Assembly: GCF_008364685.1 (NCBI RefSeq)
Contig: NZ_VTTL01000006.1
Coordinates: 62,001-126,000, forward strand
Length of the DNA stretch: 64,000 bases
Source: Xanthobacter oligotrophicus
GTDB lineage: Bacteria; Pseudomonadota; Alphaproteobacteria; Rhizobiales; Xanthobacteraceae
Direction: 5' to 3'
The position numbers and the translations under genes are program-made. Below are positions 29,560 through 40,100 of this stretch, one piece after another. Within the stretch, counting starts at the first letter, position 1; the number at the start of each line of letters is the position of its first letter. The notes under the pieces were generated by a model that saw only the letters and a list, made by a program, of their open reading frames with translations, searched no databases and was not told the origin of the DNA.

Positions 29560-30773
29560 CGGGCCTCTCCCGCAAGTTCTGCGGCCATCCGCGCCACCAG
29601 GTGGCGGGCGACTTCGGCCTTGGAGGCGGAGGGCCAGTCCTCCACCCCGCTGGCGGTCACAAGATGCACGGTGTTCACATCCCCTCCCATGATGCCGGTC
29701 TCCGGCGAGACGTCGTTGGCGACGATCCAGTCGCAGCCCTTGCGCAGGCGCTTGTCGCGGGCATGGGCCACCACCTCCTGGGTCTCGGCCGCGAACCCCA
29801 CCACCAGGCGCGGCCGCAGGGTGCCGTGGCGCGCAATGGTGGCGAGGATGTCGGGATTCTCCACCAGGGTCAGGGCCGGGGCGCCGCCGCCGGTCTTCTT
29901 GATCTTCTGGTCGGACGCGTCGGCCACGCGCCAGTCGGCCACGGCGGCGGCGAACACGGCGGCATCCACCGGCAGGCTCTCCTCCACGGCGGCCAGCATC
30001 TGCTGCGCCGTCTCAACATGGATCACCTTGACCCCCTTGGGATCGGCGACCTCGGCGGGGCCGGACACCAGGACCACCTCGGCGCCCGCCGCCCGGGCCG
30101 CCGAGGCGATGGCGTGGCCCTGCTTGCCCGAGGAGCGGTTGGCGATGTAGCGCACCGGGTCGATGGGCTCGTGAGTCGGCCCGGAGGTGACGAGGATGCG
30201 CCGCCCCTTGAGCAGGGGCGCCTCCGCAATCCCGAAATGGGCCTCGATGGCGCCGAGGATCTCCATGGGCTCGGCCATGCGGCCTTCCCCGAATTCGTCG
30301 CGCTCGGCCATGGCGCCCGCGTTGGGGCCCACCATGGCGATGCCGTCGGCGCGCAACTGCGCCACGTTGCGCCGGGTGGCGGGGTGCGCCCACATGCGCG
30401 GGTTCATGGCGGGGGCGACCAGCACCGGCTTGTCGGTGGCGAGCAGCGCGGTGGTGGCGAGATCGTCGGCGATGCCGTGGGCCATCTTGGCCAGCAAGTC
30501 CGCCGTTGCGGGCGCGACCACCACGAGATCCGCCTCCCGCGACAGGCGGATGTGGCCGATGTCGTGCTCGGCGGTGAGGTCGAACAGGTCGGTGAAGACG
30601 CGCTCGCCGGTGATGGCGCCCACGGACAAAGGCGTGACGAACTGGCCGGCCGCCCGCGTCATGACCGCCCGCACCCGTGCGCCGCGATCCTTAAGGCGGC
30701 GGACCAGCTCCAGGCACTTGTAGGCGGCGATCCCGCCGCCGATCAGGAGGAGGATGCGTTTATCGTTAAGCAT
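29556..30773 (-). CDS. coaBC: Bifunctional phosphopantothenoylcysteine decarboxylase/phosphopantothenate-cysteine ligase
   Basis: Coenzyme A synthesis enzyme of 405 residues. The N-terminal CoaC flavoprotein half has [20 protein letters not shown] and the substrate motif [14 protein letters not shown]. The C-terminal CoaB half has [20 protein letters not shown] with [10 protein letters not shown] and the conserved KIKK loop. The CoaB half begins at about residue 190. The length is typical. It is the upstream gene of a dut-containing operon. Confidence 0.95.
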   Translation of the reverse strand: MLNDKRILLLIGGGIAAYKCLELVRRLKDRGARVRAVMTRAAGQFVTPLSVGAITGERVFTDLFDLTAEHDIGHIRLSREADLVVVAPATADLLAKMAHGIADDLATTALLATDKPVLVAPAMNPRMWAHPATRRNVAQLRADGIAMVGPNAGAMAERDEFGEGRMAEPMEILGAIEAHFGIAEAPLLKGRRILVTSGPTHEPIDPVRYIANRSSGKQGHAIASAARAAGAEVVLVSGPAEVADPKGVKVIHVETAQQMLAAVEESLPVDAAVFAAAVADWRVADASDQKIKKTGGGAPALTLVENPDILATIARHGTLRPRLVVGFAAETQEVVAHARDKRLRKGCDWIVANDVSPETGIMGGDVNTVHLVTASGVEDWPSASKAEVARHLVARMAAELAGEAR

Positions 30774-30996
30774 CGGTGGCTCCCGCTCGGCCTGCGGTCA
30801 GGCGGTGGCGCCGGGCGCCGCTGCCGACCTTGCATCGTCATGAACGCCATATAGACCGGGCCGCCGCGCGAGGCGAGCCGGCGCAGAATGGAGTGGCCGC
30901 GCATTTGTGCAACCCAGCCGAGCAGTTGGGGTTCATTGGGACAACGGGCCGGCAGGATTGTGGCGAAAGCGTTTCCCGCGCTCTAGGATCACCTCC

Positions 30997-33363
30997 ATGA
31001 GGGGCACTTCTCGCCACAACGGACGGCCAGAGCCGAGCGCGAGCGCGAACGATCTGCGACTGACCGCCATCGGCGGGGAGTTCGCCGATCCCGCGCTGGA
31101 GGCGGCATTCCGCGAAAGCCGCCTGGGCGAGGCGCGCCGGCAGGCCCGCATCCTGTTTGCGGCCTCGGTCATCCTCAATGCGCTGTTCCTTCTCAGCGAC
31201 TGGCGCTTTGCGGGAACGGCGCATTTCGCGGTGGCGGTGTCGGCGCGATTCGTCGTGATCGGGCTGTCGCTCCTGTGCCTCGGCGCGATCCACCTGGCGA
31301 ACACCCCCCGACGCGCCGACCTGATCTACGCCATCTGGCAATGGGGCACGGCGAGCGCGGTGGCGGTGCTGGTGACCTCGCAGAGCCAGCTGGCGCTGCT
31401 GGTGGTCATGCTGCTGCCCACCATTTTCTATCTGGCGGTGCCCATCTCCTTCTCCTGGCTGTTGGCCGGCGGTGTCGGCAGCAGTCTCCTGCTGTTCTAC
31501 GGCTATGCCGACATGTCCATCGGCTGGCAGGTGGGATTCGGGCTGGCGCTTGCGGTAGCCTCGCTGAACATCGCACTGATGATCGTGGTCTCGCGGACCA
31601 ACCGCATGGAACGGCAGTTCTGGGCGGCGGCGGGCGAAGCCCAGAGCGCGAACGAGCGGCTGCGCGTCAGCGAGGACACGCTGGAGAAAACGTTCCAGGC
31701 GGTGCCGCTGCCCCTCGTGGTCGCGCGGCTCGACGACGGGCGGCACGTCAAGTCCAACGCGGCGGCCCGGCGCTTCTATGGCGGGTCGCTGGACGCGCTG
31801 ACCGGCGGCCTGTGCGATGGCTGCCTTGCGCCCGATGCCGCCGGCGATTTCATGGGGCGCCTGCGCTCCGAAGGCGCGGTGACCGGTTTCGAGACCACGG
31901 TCTCGGTGAGCGGGGGCGAGGAGCGGCGGGTGGTGCTGGCGGCCGCGGCCATCCCCATGGAGCCAGCGCCGCACCTGGTGGCGGCGCTGGTGGACGTGAC
32001 CGAGCGGCGCGTCGCCGAGGACCAGGCGCTTTACGCGGCGACCCACGACGCGCTCACCGGCCTGCCCAATCGTGCCGCATTCCAGGATCGTCTCGGCGCG
32101 GCGCTCGAGGCGCGCCGACCGGGGCAGGGGATCTGCCTGCTGCTGATCGATCTCGACGGCCTGAAGGATGTCAACGACACCCTCGGCCACGACGCCGGCG
32201 ATGCGGCGCTGATGGAAACCGCCCACCGGCTGGATGCCCTGCTGGAGCCGGACGGCCTGCTGGCCCGGCTGGGCGGGGACGAGTTCGTGGCGGTGGTGAA
32301 GGGGGCGGCGCCGGTCGCCGCCGGCCAACGGCTTGCACACGCCATTCTCGCCGAATTGCGCCGGCCGGTGCTGCACGCCGGGCGCCATTTCGCCACCCGG
32401 GCCAGCATCGGGCTCGCCGCCTGCCCGGACCACGATTGCAGCTATGGCGAGCTGATGAAGGACGCCGACCTCGCCCTTTATGCCGCCAAGCAGCAGGGCC
32501 GCAACCGCACGGTGGTCTATGCCCCGGCCATGCGGCAGGCGGTGCTGGAGCGGGTGGCGCTCAACCGCGCCATGCGGGCCGCCCTCGCCGAGGACGAGAT
32601 CATTCCCTACTACCAGCCCAAGGTGTCGCTGGTGACCGGGCGCATCGAGGGGCTGGAAGCGCTGGTGCGCTGGCGGCGCTCGCCGCACAGCGTGCTGTCG
32701 CCGGGCTCGTTCGAGGCCGCGCTCACCGATCCGGAGCTGGCCGTCCTCATCGGCGAGCGCATGGTGCGGCGGGTGTCGACCGACGTGCGCGGCTGGATCG
32801 AGGCGGGCCATCCGTGCGGGCGCATCGCCATCAACCTGGCGCCGGCCCAGTTCGCCGGGGGGGATCTGGCGGCCACGCTGCTGCGCCAGTTCCACGCGGC
32901 GGGCGTGGAGCCGACCCATTTCGACGTGGAGATCACCGAGACGGTCTTCCTCGGCCGCAGCTCCGACCACGTGGCACCCATCCTCGACGAGCTTTACCGG
33001 GCGGGGGTGCGCATCGCCCTCGACGATTTCGGCACCGGCTATGCGGGCCTCATCCACCTGAAGCAGCTGCCCATCGACACCATCAAGATCGACCAGAGCT
33101 TCGTGAAAGACATCGAGCGCGACGCCTTCGACACCGCCATCGTCTGCGCGGTGATCGACCTTGGCCGCAACCTCGGCATGCGGGTGGTGGCCGAGGGGCT
33201 GGAAACCGCCGGGCAGGCGCGGTTTCTCAAGGACAAGCGCTGCGAGCTGGCGCAGGGCTTCTTCTTCTTCCGTCCCCTCGACGGGGCTGAGATGACGGAG
33301 CTGCTGCGCAACGAAGGCGAGGAGGCCGCCGCAGCGCGCCTCGCCACCTTCGAGACCAGCTGA
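30997..33363 (+). CDS. Membrane GGDEF-EAL cyclic-di-GMP protein with PAS domain
   Basis: Predicted cyclic-di-GMP turnover protein of 788 residues. About residues 40-200 contain several membrane segments. A PAS-like domain follows at about 225-340, then a GGDEF domain (LARLGGDEFVAVV near residue 425, preceded by THDALTGLPNR) and an EAL domain (EALVRW near 553, EITETVFLG, IALDDFGTGYAGLIHLKQLP, FVVKDIE-like FVKDIERDAFD). Both catalytic signatures are intact, so it may both make and break cyclic-di-GMP. The start at 30997 is inferred; an upstream in-frame start exists. It ends just before nifA, but no link is evident. Confidence 0.92.
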   Translation: MRGTSRHNGRPEPSASANDLRLTAIGGEFADPALEAAFRESRLGEARRQARILFAASVILNALFLLSDWRFAGTAHFAVAVSARFVVIGLSLLCLGAIHLANTPRRADLIYAIWQWGTASAVAVLVTSQSQLALLVVMLLPTIFYLAVPISFSWLLAGGVGSSLLLFYGYADMSIGWQVGFGLALAVASLNIALMIVVSRTNRMERQFWAAAGEAQSANERLRVSEDTLEKTFQAVPLPLVVARLDDGRHVKSNAAARRFYGGSLDALTGGLCDGCLAPDAAGDFMGRLRSEGAVTGFETTVSVSGGEERRVVLAAAAIPMEPAPHLVAALVDVTERRVAEDQALYAATHDALTGLPNRAAFQDRLGAALEARRPGQGICLLLIDLDGLKDVNDTLGHDAGDAALMETAHRLDALLEPDGLLARLGGDEFVAVVKGAAPVAAGQRLAHAILAELRRPVLHAGRHFATRASIGLAACPDHDCSYGELMKDADLALYAAKQQGRNRTVVYAPAMRQAVLERVALNRAMRAALAEDEIIPYYQPKVSLVTGRIEGLEALVRWRRSPHSVLSPGSFEAALTDPELAVLIGERMVRRVSTDVRGWIEAGHPCGRIAINLAPAQFAGGDLAATLLRQFHAAGVEPTHFDVEITETVFLGRSSDHVAPILDELYRAGVRIALDDFGTGYAGLIHLKQLPIDTIKIDQSFVKDIERDAFDTAIVCAVIDLGRNLGMRVVAEGLETAGQARFLKDKRCELAQGFFFFRPLDGAEMTELLRNEGEEAAAARLATFETS

Positions 33364-33407
33364 CTTCAAGACTGCCTGACTTCAAGCCCACCTGACTTCG
33401 AGCCCGG
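33361..33407 (+). repeat. Three tandem 16-bp units containing a stop codon in each frame
   Basis: Imperfect copies beginning TGACTTCAAG lie at 33361-33376, 33377-33392 and 33393-33407. The first supplies the stop codon of the GGDEF/EAL gene. Because the period is 16, the three TGA codons fall in all three frames. Confidence 0.8.
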
Positions 33408-33759
33408 ACAAGGCCGCGCGGCGGTGGGTTCTTTACATCAGGCCTCACAGATCGCTTTGGTGCGCTGCAGCGCCGCAGGGTGAGGAAAGTTGCGGCAAAT
33501 GCGACGTGGCGGCTTTCGCAGTGCGAAATCTTTTTGCCGACACATGTGCTGAACCGTCAATTTTCGAACAATTGTCGGCTCGTGTCGGGCCGGATGATGG
33601 CGCTGTTTGGCGCGAAAACGGACACTGATCAAAAGGTGCTCAAAACGGTGGCAACTTTTGCCCTTACCTTGGGCACGACATGAGAATGAAACTAAATCAA
33701 AGTGTCGCTAATCATACAAAAAAGTTGGGATGGGAGCCTGAGGTGACGGAGACAGCACC
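33408..33759. other. nifA upstream region
   Basis: About 350 relatively AT-rich bases with no gene. It holds one TGT-N10-ACA site near the start codon (separate entry). I found no perfect -24/-12 element and no full FNR/FixK box, so the nifA promoter type is undetermined. A GCCGACA and TGTCGG inverted pair flanks the middle of the region. Confidence 0.5.
33703..33718 (+). promoter_or_regulatory. NifA-type TGT-N10-ACA site upstream of nifA
   Basis: TGT, ten bases, ACA, about 42 bases before the nifA ATG. A site this close could act negatively or be coincidental; no sigma-54 element lies downstream. Confidence 0.35.
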
Positions 33760-35553
33760 ATGGTTCATCAAGAAGCGTTGCAAGTCGAGCGCGAGCAGCC
33801 CCGGGCTCATGTACCCCTCGTATCCCTGAGCGATGTGGCGCTCACCGGGATCTACGAGATCTCGAAGATTCTGACGGCGCCGAACCGGCTCGAAACCACG
33901 TTGTCGAGCGTGGTCAGCCTGCTTTCGTCCTTCATGCAGATGCGCCACGGCGTCATCTCGCTGCTGGAAGACGACGGAATTCCCAACATCACCGTGGGCG
34001 CCGGCTGGAACGAGGGCACCGATGCGCGCTACCGCGCACGCCTGCCCGAAAAGGCCATCGGCCAGGTGATTGCCACCGCCGTGCCGCTGATCGCGGAGAA
34101 CGTCGCCTCCCATCCCGCCTTCGCCCCTGCCGATGTGGTGGCGCTGGGTGCCAGCGAGGAGACGCGTGTCTCCTGGATCGGCGTTCCGCTGCGGGTCGGC
34201 TCGCGCGTCATCGGCACCCTCACCATCGACCGGGTGTGGGACGGCCGCTCCGTCTTCCGCCTCGATTCCGACGTGCGCTTCCTGACCATGGTGGCGAACC
34301 TCATCGGCCAGACCGTGCAGCTGCATCGCGTCGTCTCCCGCGATCGCGAGCGCCTGATGGCCGAGAGCGGGCGCCTGCAGAAGGAATTGTCCGAGCTGAA
34401 GCCCCACACGGGCAGAAGCGAGCGCAAGCGCGTCTATGTGGACGGCATCATCGGCGAGAGCCGCGAGATTCGCGCGCTGCTCGACAAGATCATGATCGTC
34501 GCCAAGTCCCATTCGCCCGTGCTGCTGCGCGGCGAGAGCGGCACCGGCAAGGAACTGATCGCCAAGGCGATCCACGAGCTGTCGCCACGGGCCAAGGGCC
34601 CCTTCATCAAGCTGAACTGCGCGGCGCTGCCGGAATCGGTGCTCGAATCCGAACTGTTCGGCCATGAGAAGGGCGCCTTCACCGGCGCCGTGGGCGCCCG
34701 CAAGGGCCGATTCGAGCTGGCGGACAAGGGCACGCTCTTCCTCGACGAGATCGGCGAGATTTCGCCCTCGTTCCAGGCCAAGCTGCTTCGCGTGCTGCAG
34801 GAGCAGGAGTTCGAGCGGGTCGGCGGTTCCCACACGCTGAAGGTGAACGTGCGCGTCGTCGCCGCCACCAACCGCAACCTTGAGGAAGCGGTGGCGAAGA
34901 ACGAGTTCCGCGCCGATCTCTACTACCGCATCAGCGTCATCCCGGTCATCGTGCCGTCCCTGCGCGACCGCCGTGTAGACATTCCGCTTCTGGCCAACGA
35001 GTTCCTCGAGCGCTTCAACCGCGAGAACGGCCGCGACCTGGCATTCAATCCCGACGCCATGGAAGTCCTCATGGGCTGCGGCTTCCCCGGCAACGTGCGC
35101 GAGCTTGAGAACTGCGTGCAGCGCACCGCCACACTCGCCCAGGGCGGCGCCATCGTCAGCGACGACTTCGCCTGCAAGCACAACGAGTGTCTGTCGGCCC
35201 TGCTGTGGCGCAGCCCGGCCGAGGCGGCGACGCGCCGGCCCATGGAGATCCCGCTGCCGGTGATGCCGTCGGTGGTCACGCCCATCGGCGCCGAGCCGGC
35301 CAATTCCAACACCGTCACCAAGCTGCCTCTGCCGATGGCGGCGCCGCAGCCCCTGTCGCCGGCCGCAGCTCCGGCGGTGGTGCCGGCGCGGCCGACCGCG
35401 CTGGACGAGGAATTGTCGGAGCGCGAGCGGCTGGTGGACGCCATGGAGCGGGCCGGCTGGGTGCAGGCGAAAGCCGCGCGCCTGCTCGGCCTCACCCCTC
35501 GCCAGATCGGCTATGCGCTGAAGAAGCACGACATCGAGATCAAGCGCTTCTGA
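33760..35553 (+). CDS. nifA: Nif-specific sigma-54-dependent transcriptional activator
   Basis: Master activator of nitrogen fixation genes, 597 residues. A GAF domain occupies about 40-190. The AAA+ domain (about 228-465) has Walker A (GESGTGKE, 258-265), the sigma-54 contact loop GAFTGA (305-310) and Walker B (GTLFLDE). The interdomain cysteines Cys440, Cys452, Cys472 and Cys477 form C-X11-C-X19-C-X4-C, the signature of oxygen-sensitive rhizobial NifA. The C-terminal helix-turn-helix is [20 protein letters not shown]. It lies upstream of fdxN-sufBCDS and ends at a strong hairpin. Confidence 0.97.
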   Translation: MVHQEALQVEREQPRAHVPLVSLSDVALTGIYEISKILTAPNRLETTLSSVVSLLSSFMQMRHGVISLLEDDGIPNITVGAGWNEGTDARYRARLPEKAIGQVIATAVPLIAENVASHPAFAPADVVALGASEETRVSWIGVPLRVGSRVIGTLTIDRVWDGRSVFRLDSDVRFLTMVANLIGQTVQLHRVVSRDRERLMAESGRLQKELSELKPHTGRSERKRVYVDGIIGESREIRALLDKIMIVAKSHSPVLLRGESGTGKELIAKAIHELSPRAKGPFIKLNCAALPESVLESELFGHEKGAFTGAVGARKGRFELADKGTLFLDEIGEISPSFQAKLLRVLQEQEFERVGGSHTLKVNVRVVAATNRNLEEAVAKNEFRADLYYRISVIPVIVPSLRDRRVDIPLLANEFLERFNRENGRDLAFNPDAMEVLMGCGFPGNVRELENCVQRTATLAQGGAIVSDDFACKHNECLSALLWRSPAEAATRRPMEIPLPVMPSVVTPIGAEPANSNTVTKLPLPMAAPQPLSPAAAPAVVPARPTALDEELSERERLVDAMERAGWVQAKAARLLGLTPRQIGYALKKHDIEIKRF

Positions 35554-35601
35554 CGCCTTCGCACCATCGTCCGGATCCGGCCGCGCCTTCGGGTGTTCGG
35601 C

Positions 35602-35647
35602 CTTGAGCCCGAAGTCGGCCCTGGCCGCCTTCGGGCTCAAGCGTTTT
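35602..35647 (+). terminator. Strong terminator after nifA
   Basis: A 19-bp stem (35602-35620 with 35623-35641) with one mismatch and a two-base loop gap is followed by CGTTTTGG. It isolates nifA from the fdxN-suf unit. Confidence 0.8.
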
Positions 35648-35800
35648 GGGGCAAGCGTGCTCCTGCGCCTCCACCCCCATTACCGCCACCTCGTGATCGC
35701 GGGCTCGTGTGGCCGGGCGGGGTGCCGGCATTGTCGGCCGTGGATGCCTGGAAGGCGCCTTACCCCGTCTCCGCACGGCTTCCGATGCCGACAGGCGCGC

Positions 35801-35816
35801 TGTCGCACTTGCGACA
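35801..35816 (+). promoter_or_regulatory. NifA upstream activator site 1 for fdxN-suf
   Basis: TGT-CGCACTTGCG-ACA matches TGT-N10-ACA exactly and is itself a near-perfect palindrome. It is 75 bases upstream of the putative -24 element. Confidence 0.7.
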
Positions 35817-35819
35817 CGT

Positions 35820-35835
35820 TGTCGGGGGAGCGACA
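35820..35835 (+). promoter_or_regulatory. NifA upstream activator site 2 for fdxN-suf
   Basis: TGT-CGGGGGAGCG-ACA matches the consensus exactly, 19 bases (about two helical turns) from site 1. Confidence 0.7.
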
Positions 35836-35890
35836 GCGCTCTGTTCTCAAGGGCCAAAGAATATTTATAATAATTCAATGGGTTAGACGA

Positions 35891-35906
35891 TGGCACGGTG
35901 CTTGAA
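35891..35906 (+). promoter_or_regulatory. Sigma-54-like promoter of fdxN-suf with variant -12
   Basis: TGGCACG, four bases, TTGAA. The -24 half is perfect, but the -12 half reads TTGA rather than TTGC. It is correctly placed behind two NifA sites and about 43 bases before fdxN. Confidence 0.6.
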
Positions 35907-35948
35907 AGAGAGCCTTGCCTGCCAATCTGCACAGAGCGGAGCTAGCCC

Positions 35949-36143
35949 ATGGCCTACAAGATTATTGCGTCTCAGTGCACCGTCTGCGGCGCTTGCGAGT
36001 TCGAGTGCCCGAACGCCGCGATCAGCCTGAAGAACGATATGTACATCATCAATCCCAAGAAGTGCACCGAATGCGAGGGCAGCTTCGAGACCCCGCAGTG
36101 CGCGGTGGTGTGCCCGGTGGAAAACACCTGCGTCCCGGCCTGA
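35949..36143 (+). CDS. fdxN: 2[4Fe-4S] ferredoxin, FdxN type
   Basis: Small electron carrier of 64 residues. The first cluster motif is Cys10-X2-Cys13-X2-Cys16-X3-Cys20-Pro. The second, Cys39-X2-Cys42-X8-Cys51-X3-Cys55-Pro, has the eight-residue insertion of nif-associated FdxN ferredoxins, and Cys61 is extra. FdxN-type proteins donate electrons to nitrogenase or to NifB. It is the first gene behind the NifA sites and precedes sufB by 308 bases. A closely similar copy lies at 63175. Confidence 0.93.
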   Translation: MAYKIIASQCTVCGACEFECPNAAISLKNDMYIINPKKCTECEGSFETPQCAVVCPVENTCVPA

Positions 36144-36451
36144 TGGCCTGAGCGGCGGGTGGCCCGCATGGCGTCCATGGGCGCATCTGCGGGCCGGTCA
36201 CCGCGCAGTATCTTCGCCGGGACGCATGCGATGCGTGCTCTCCGGTGGCAAAGAGTGGCGGGCGGCGGATCGCAGATCCCCACCCGCACGGTTCCGGGGC
36301 CTGATGCACCAAGTCGGTGCCGGGCCGCCCGGTTTTCGGGCGAAAGCGTTTCAGGCGAAGTCATTTCAAGGCCCCTGGCGGGCTTCATGTGCGGTGTGCT
36401 GCGCCCGGTAACGTGAGCGCGCCGCCGCTGGCAAGTTGGACGGAGGGACAT
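36144..36451. other. Gap between fdxN and sufB
   Basis: 308 bases with no convincing gene. A GGCCCGC and GCGGGCC inverted repeat at about 36161-36200 could act as an attenuator after fdxN. I see no clear independent promoter for sufB. Confidence 0.45.
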
Positions 36452-37936
<1,485 letters not shown>

Positions 37937-37993
37937 CGCCACGTCTTCGATCGTCAAAAAACGCCGGGCCCCACACATCAAAGGATCTTCACC

Positions 37994-38755
37994 ATGGCTC
38001 CCCTTCTGGAAATCAAGGACCTCCATGCCGAGATCTCGGGGGGACGCAAGATCATCGACGGCATGAACCTCACCATCAATCCGGGCGAGGTTCACGCCAT
38101 CATGGGGCCGAACGGCGCCGGCAAGTCCACCCTGTCCTACGTGCTGTCGGGCAAGCCGGGCTATGAGATCACCGCCGGCGAGGTGATCTTCCGCGGCGTG
38201 AACCTGCTGGAGCTGTCCCCCGACGAGCGCGCGGCGCAGGGCCTGTTCCTTTGCTTCCAGTATCCGCTGGAAATCCCGGGCGTCTCCAACATGGCGTTCC
38301 TGCACACGGCGGTGAACAGCCAGCGCCGCAAGCGCGGCGAGACCGAGCTGACCTCGCCGGAGCTGGTGCGCAAGGTGCGCGAGCTGGGCCAGACGCTGGG
38401 CATCAATGCAGAGATGCTGAAGCGCCCGGTGAACGTGGGCTTCTCCGGCGGCGAGAAGAAACGCAACGAGACGCTCCAGATGGCGCTGCTCGAGCCCTAT
38501 CTGTGCGTGCTGGACGAGGCGGATTCCGGCCTCGACATCGATGCGCTGAAGGTGGTGTCCAACGGCGTGAACGCGCTGCGCTCCCCCGAGCGCTCCATGC
38601 TGGTGATCACCCACTACCAGCGCCTGCTCGACTATATCGTCCCGGACGTAGTCCACGTCTTCGCCGCCGGCCGCATCGTGCACACGGGCGGCAAGGAACT
38701 GGCGCTGGAGCTGGAAGCCACCGGCTACGCCCAGTACCAGAACGAGGCAGCGTGA
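37994..38755 (+). CDS. sufC: Fe-S cluster assembly ATPase SufC
   Basis: ABC-type ATPase of 253 residues that drives cluster building on SufB-SufD. Walker A is IMGPNGAGKSTLSYVLSG, the signature is NVGFSGGEKKRNETLQMALL, and Walker B is LCVLDEADSGLDIDALK. It lies 57 bases after sufB and four bases before the sufD start. Confidence 0.97.
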   Translation: MAPLLEIKDLHAEISGGRKIIDGMNLTINPGEVHAIMGPNGAGKSTLSYVLSGKPGYEITAGEVIFRGVNLLELSPDERAAQGLFLCFQYPLEIPGVSNMAFLHTAVNSQRRKRGETELTSPELVRKVRELGQTLGINAEMLKRPVNVGFSGGEKKRNETLQMALLEPYLCVLDEADSGLDIDALKVVSNGVNALRSPERSMLVITHYQRLLDYIVPDVVHVFAAGRIVHTGGKELALELEATGYAQYQNEAA

Positions 38756-38759
38756 TCCC

Positions 38760-40100
38760 ATGGCCGCCCCGACCTCTGCCCAGATCCGACCCATGAAGAC
38801 CAGCGCCGAGCTGGCGCTGGCCGAAACCTTCGCCGCCGCGCGCACCGCGCTTCCGGGCGGCCCGGACGTGGCGGCCCAGCGCGCCGCCGCCTTCGGCACC
38901 TTCGCCGATGCGGGCCTGCCCCACCGGCGGGTGGAAGCCTGGCGCTATACGGACCTGCGCGCCTTGATGCGCGAGGCGCGCCCCCTCGCAGCTCCGCCGG
39001 ATGCGGAGGCCAAGGCCCGGGCCGCCACGGCCGGCGCCATGCTGGCGGGCCTCGGCTTCCGCCGCCTGGTCCTGGTCAACGGCGCCTTCGTGCCCGAGCT
39101 GTCGGACCTCGCCGGCCTCGAAGCCGGCCTCTCCATCCGCTCCATGGCCGATGCGCTGACGAATGGCGATGCGCTCATTGCCCAACTCGGCCAGACGGTG
39201 CCGTCGTCGGACGTGGTTCTGGCGCTGAACACGGCCCTCATGGGCGACGGCGTGGTGCTGCACGTGGCGACTGGCGCGGTCATCGAGCGTCCGGTGGAGC
39301 TGGTCTTCGTGACCACCGAGGCGACCCCGGTGTCCATGTTCACCCGCTCCCTTGTGGTGGTGGAGGAGGGGGCCTCCCTCTCCCTTATCGAGAGCCATGA
39401 GGGCCCCTCTGGCGTCGCCTACCAGGTCAACACCGCGCTGGAGCTGGTGGTGGGCGCCGGCGCCAACGTGGAGCGGGTGAAGATCACGGCGGAAGGCGCA
39501 GACGCGGTGCATCTTGCCACCCTCCTCGCGCGCATCGATGCGACCGCCACGTTCGCCAACACCTTCTTCACCACCGGCGGCCTGGTGGTACGCAACCAGC
39601 TCCTCGGGCACCTCGCCGGCGAGGCGATCCACGCCCGCATGAACGGGGTGAGCCTTTTGTCCGGCAAGCAGCATGCGGACACCCTGCTGTCGGTGGACCA
39701 TGCGGCGCCTGCCGGCGAAAGCCGGGAATCCTTCCGCGCCGTGCTCGATGGCACCGCGCAGGACATCTTCCAGGGCAAGATCGCTGTGCGCCAGGCGGCG
39801 CAGAAGACCGACGCCCGCATGCTCAGCCGCGCGCTGCTGCTGACCGAGACGGCGGAAGCCTGCGCCAAGCCGGAGCTGGAGATCTTCGCCGACGACGTGC
39901 AGTGCGGCCACGGCTGCACCACCGGCACGCTGGATCAGCAGCTGAAATTCTACCTCATGTCCCGCGGCATTCCCGCGAAGGAGGCGGAAGCGCTGCTGAT
40001 CCAGGCCTTTGTGGGCGAGGTGCTCGACGCCATCGGCAACGAGGGCGTGCGCGCGGCGCTGACGGATGCGACCCAGGCCTGGCTCCTGGGTCGGGAGTGA
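38760..40100 (+). CDS. sufD: Fe-S cluster assembly protein SufD
   Basis: Scaffold partner of SufB, 446 residues, forming the SufBC2D complex. The N-terminal helical part carries GLPHRRVEAWRYTDLRAL, and the beta-helix part carries GVVLHVATGAVIERPVELVF, QNIFQGKI-like QDIFQGKIAVRQAAQKTDA, and a C-terminal DDVQCGHGCTTGTLDQQLKF with the conserved cysteine-histidine. It is packed between sufC and sufS, with its stop codon directly abutting the sufS start. Confidence 0.95.
   Translation: MAAPTSAQIRPMKTSAELALAETFAAARTALPGGPDVAAQRAAAFGTFADAGLPHRRVEAWRYTDLRALMREARPLAAPPDAEAKARAATAGAMLAGLGFRRLVLVNGAFVPELSDLAGLEAGLSIRSMADALTNGDALIAQLGQTVPSSDVVLALNTALMGDGVVLHVATGAVIERPVELVFVTTEATPVSMFTRSLVVVEEGASLSLIESHEGPSGVAYQVNTALELVVGAGANVERVKITAEGADAVHLATLLARIDATATFANTFFTTGGLVVRNQLLGHLAGEAIHARMNGVSLLSGKQHADTLLSVDHAAPAGESRESFRAVLDGTAQDIFQGKIAVRQAAQKTDARMLSRALLLTETAEACAKPELEIFADDVQCGHGCTTGTLDQQLKFYLMSRGIPAKEAEALLIQAFVGEVLDAIGNEGVRAALTDATQAWLLGRE

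Larger units (their letters stand above)
35648..35948. other. Regulatory region upstream of fdxN and sufBCDS
   Basis: Non-coding stretch holding two NifA-type sites and a near-consensus -24/-12 element (separate entries). An AT-rich patch (35855-35880) lies between them, where bending by IHF would be expected. Confidence 0.6.

Noticed and set aside
30838-33369. A minus-strand frame of about 840 codons opposite the GGDEF/EAL gene
   Set aside because: Antisense composition; the opposite strand has intact GGDEF and EAL motifs.
33646-33661. A TGGCA...TTTGCC stretch upstream of nifA as a sigma-54 promoter
   Set aside because: The GG to GC spacing is eight bases rather than ten, so it cannot be a -24/-12 element.
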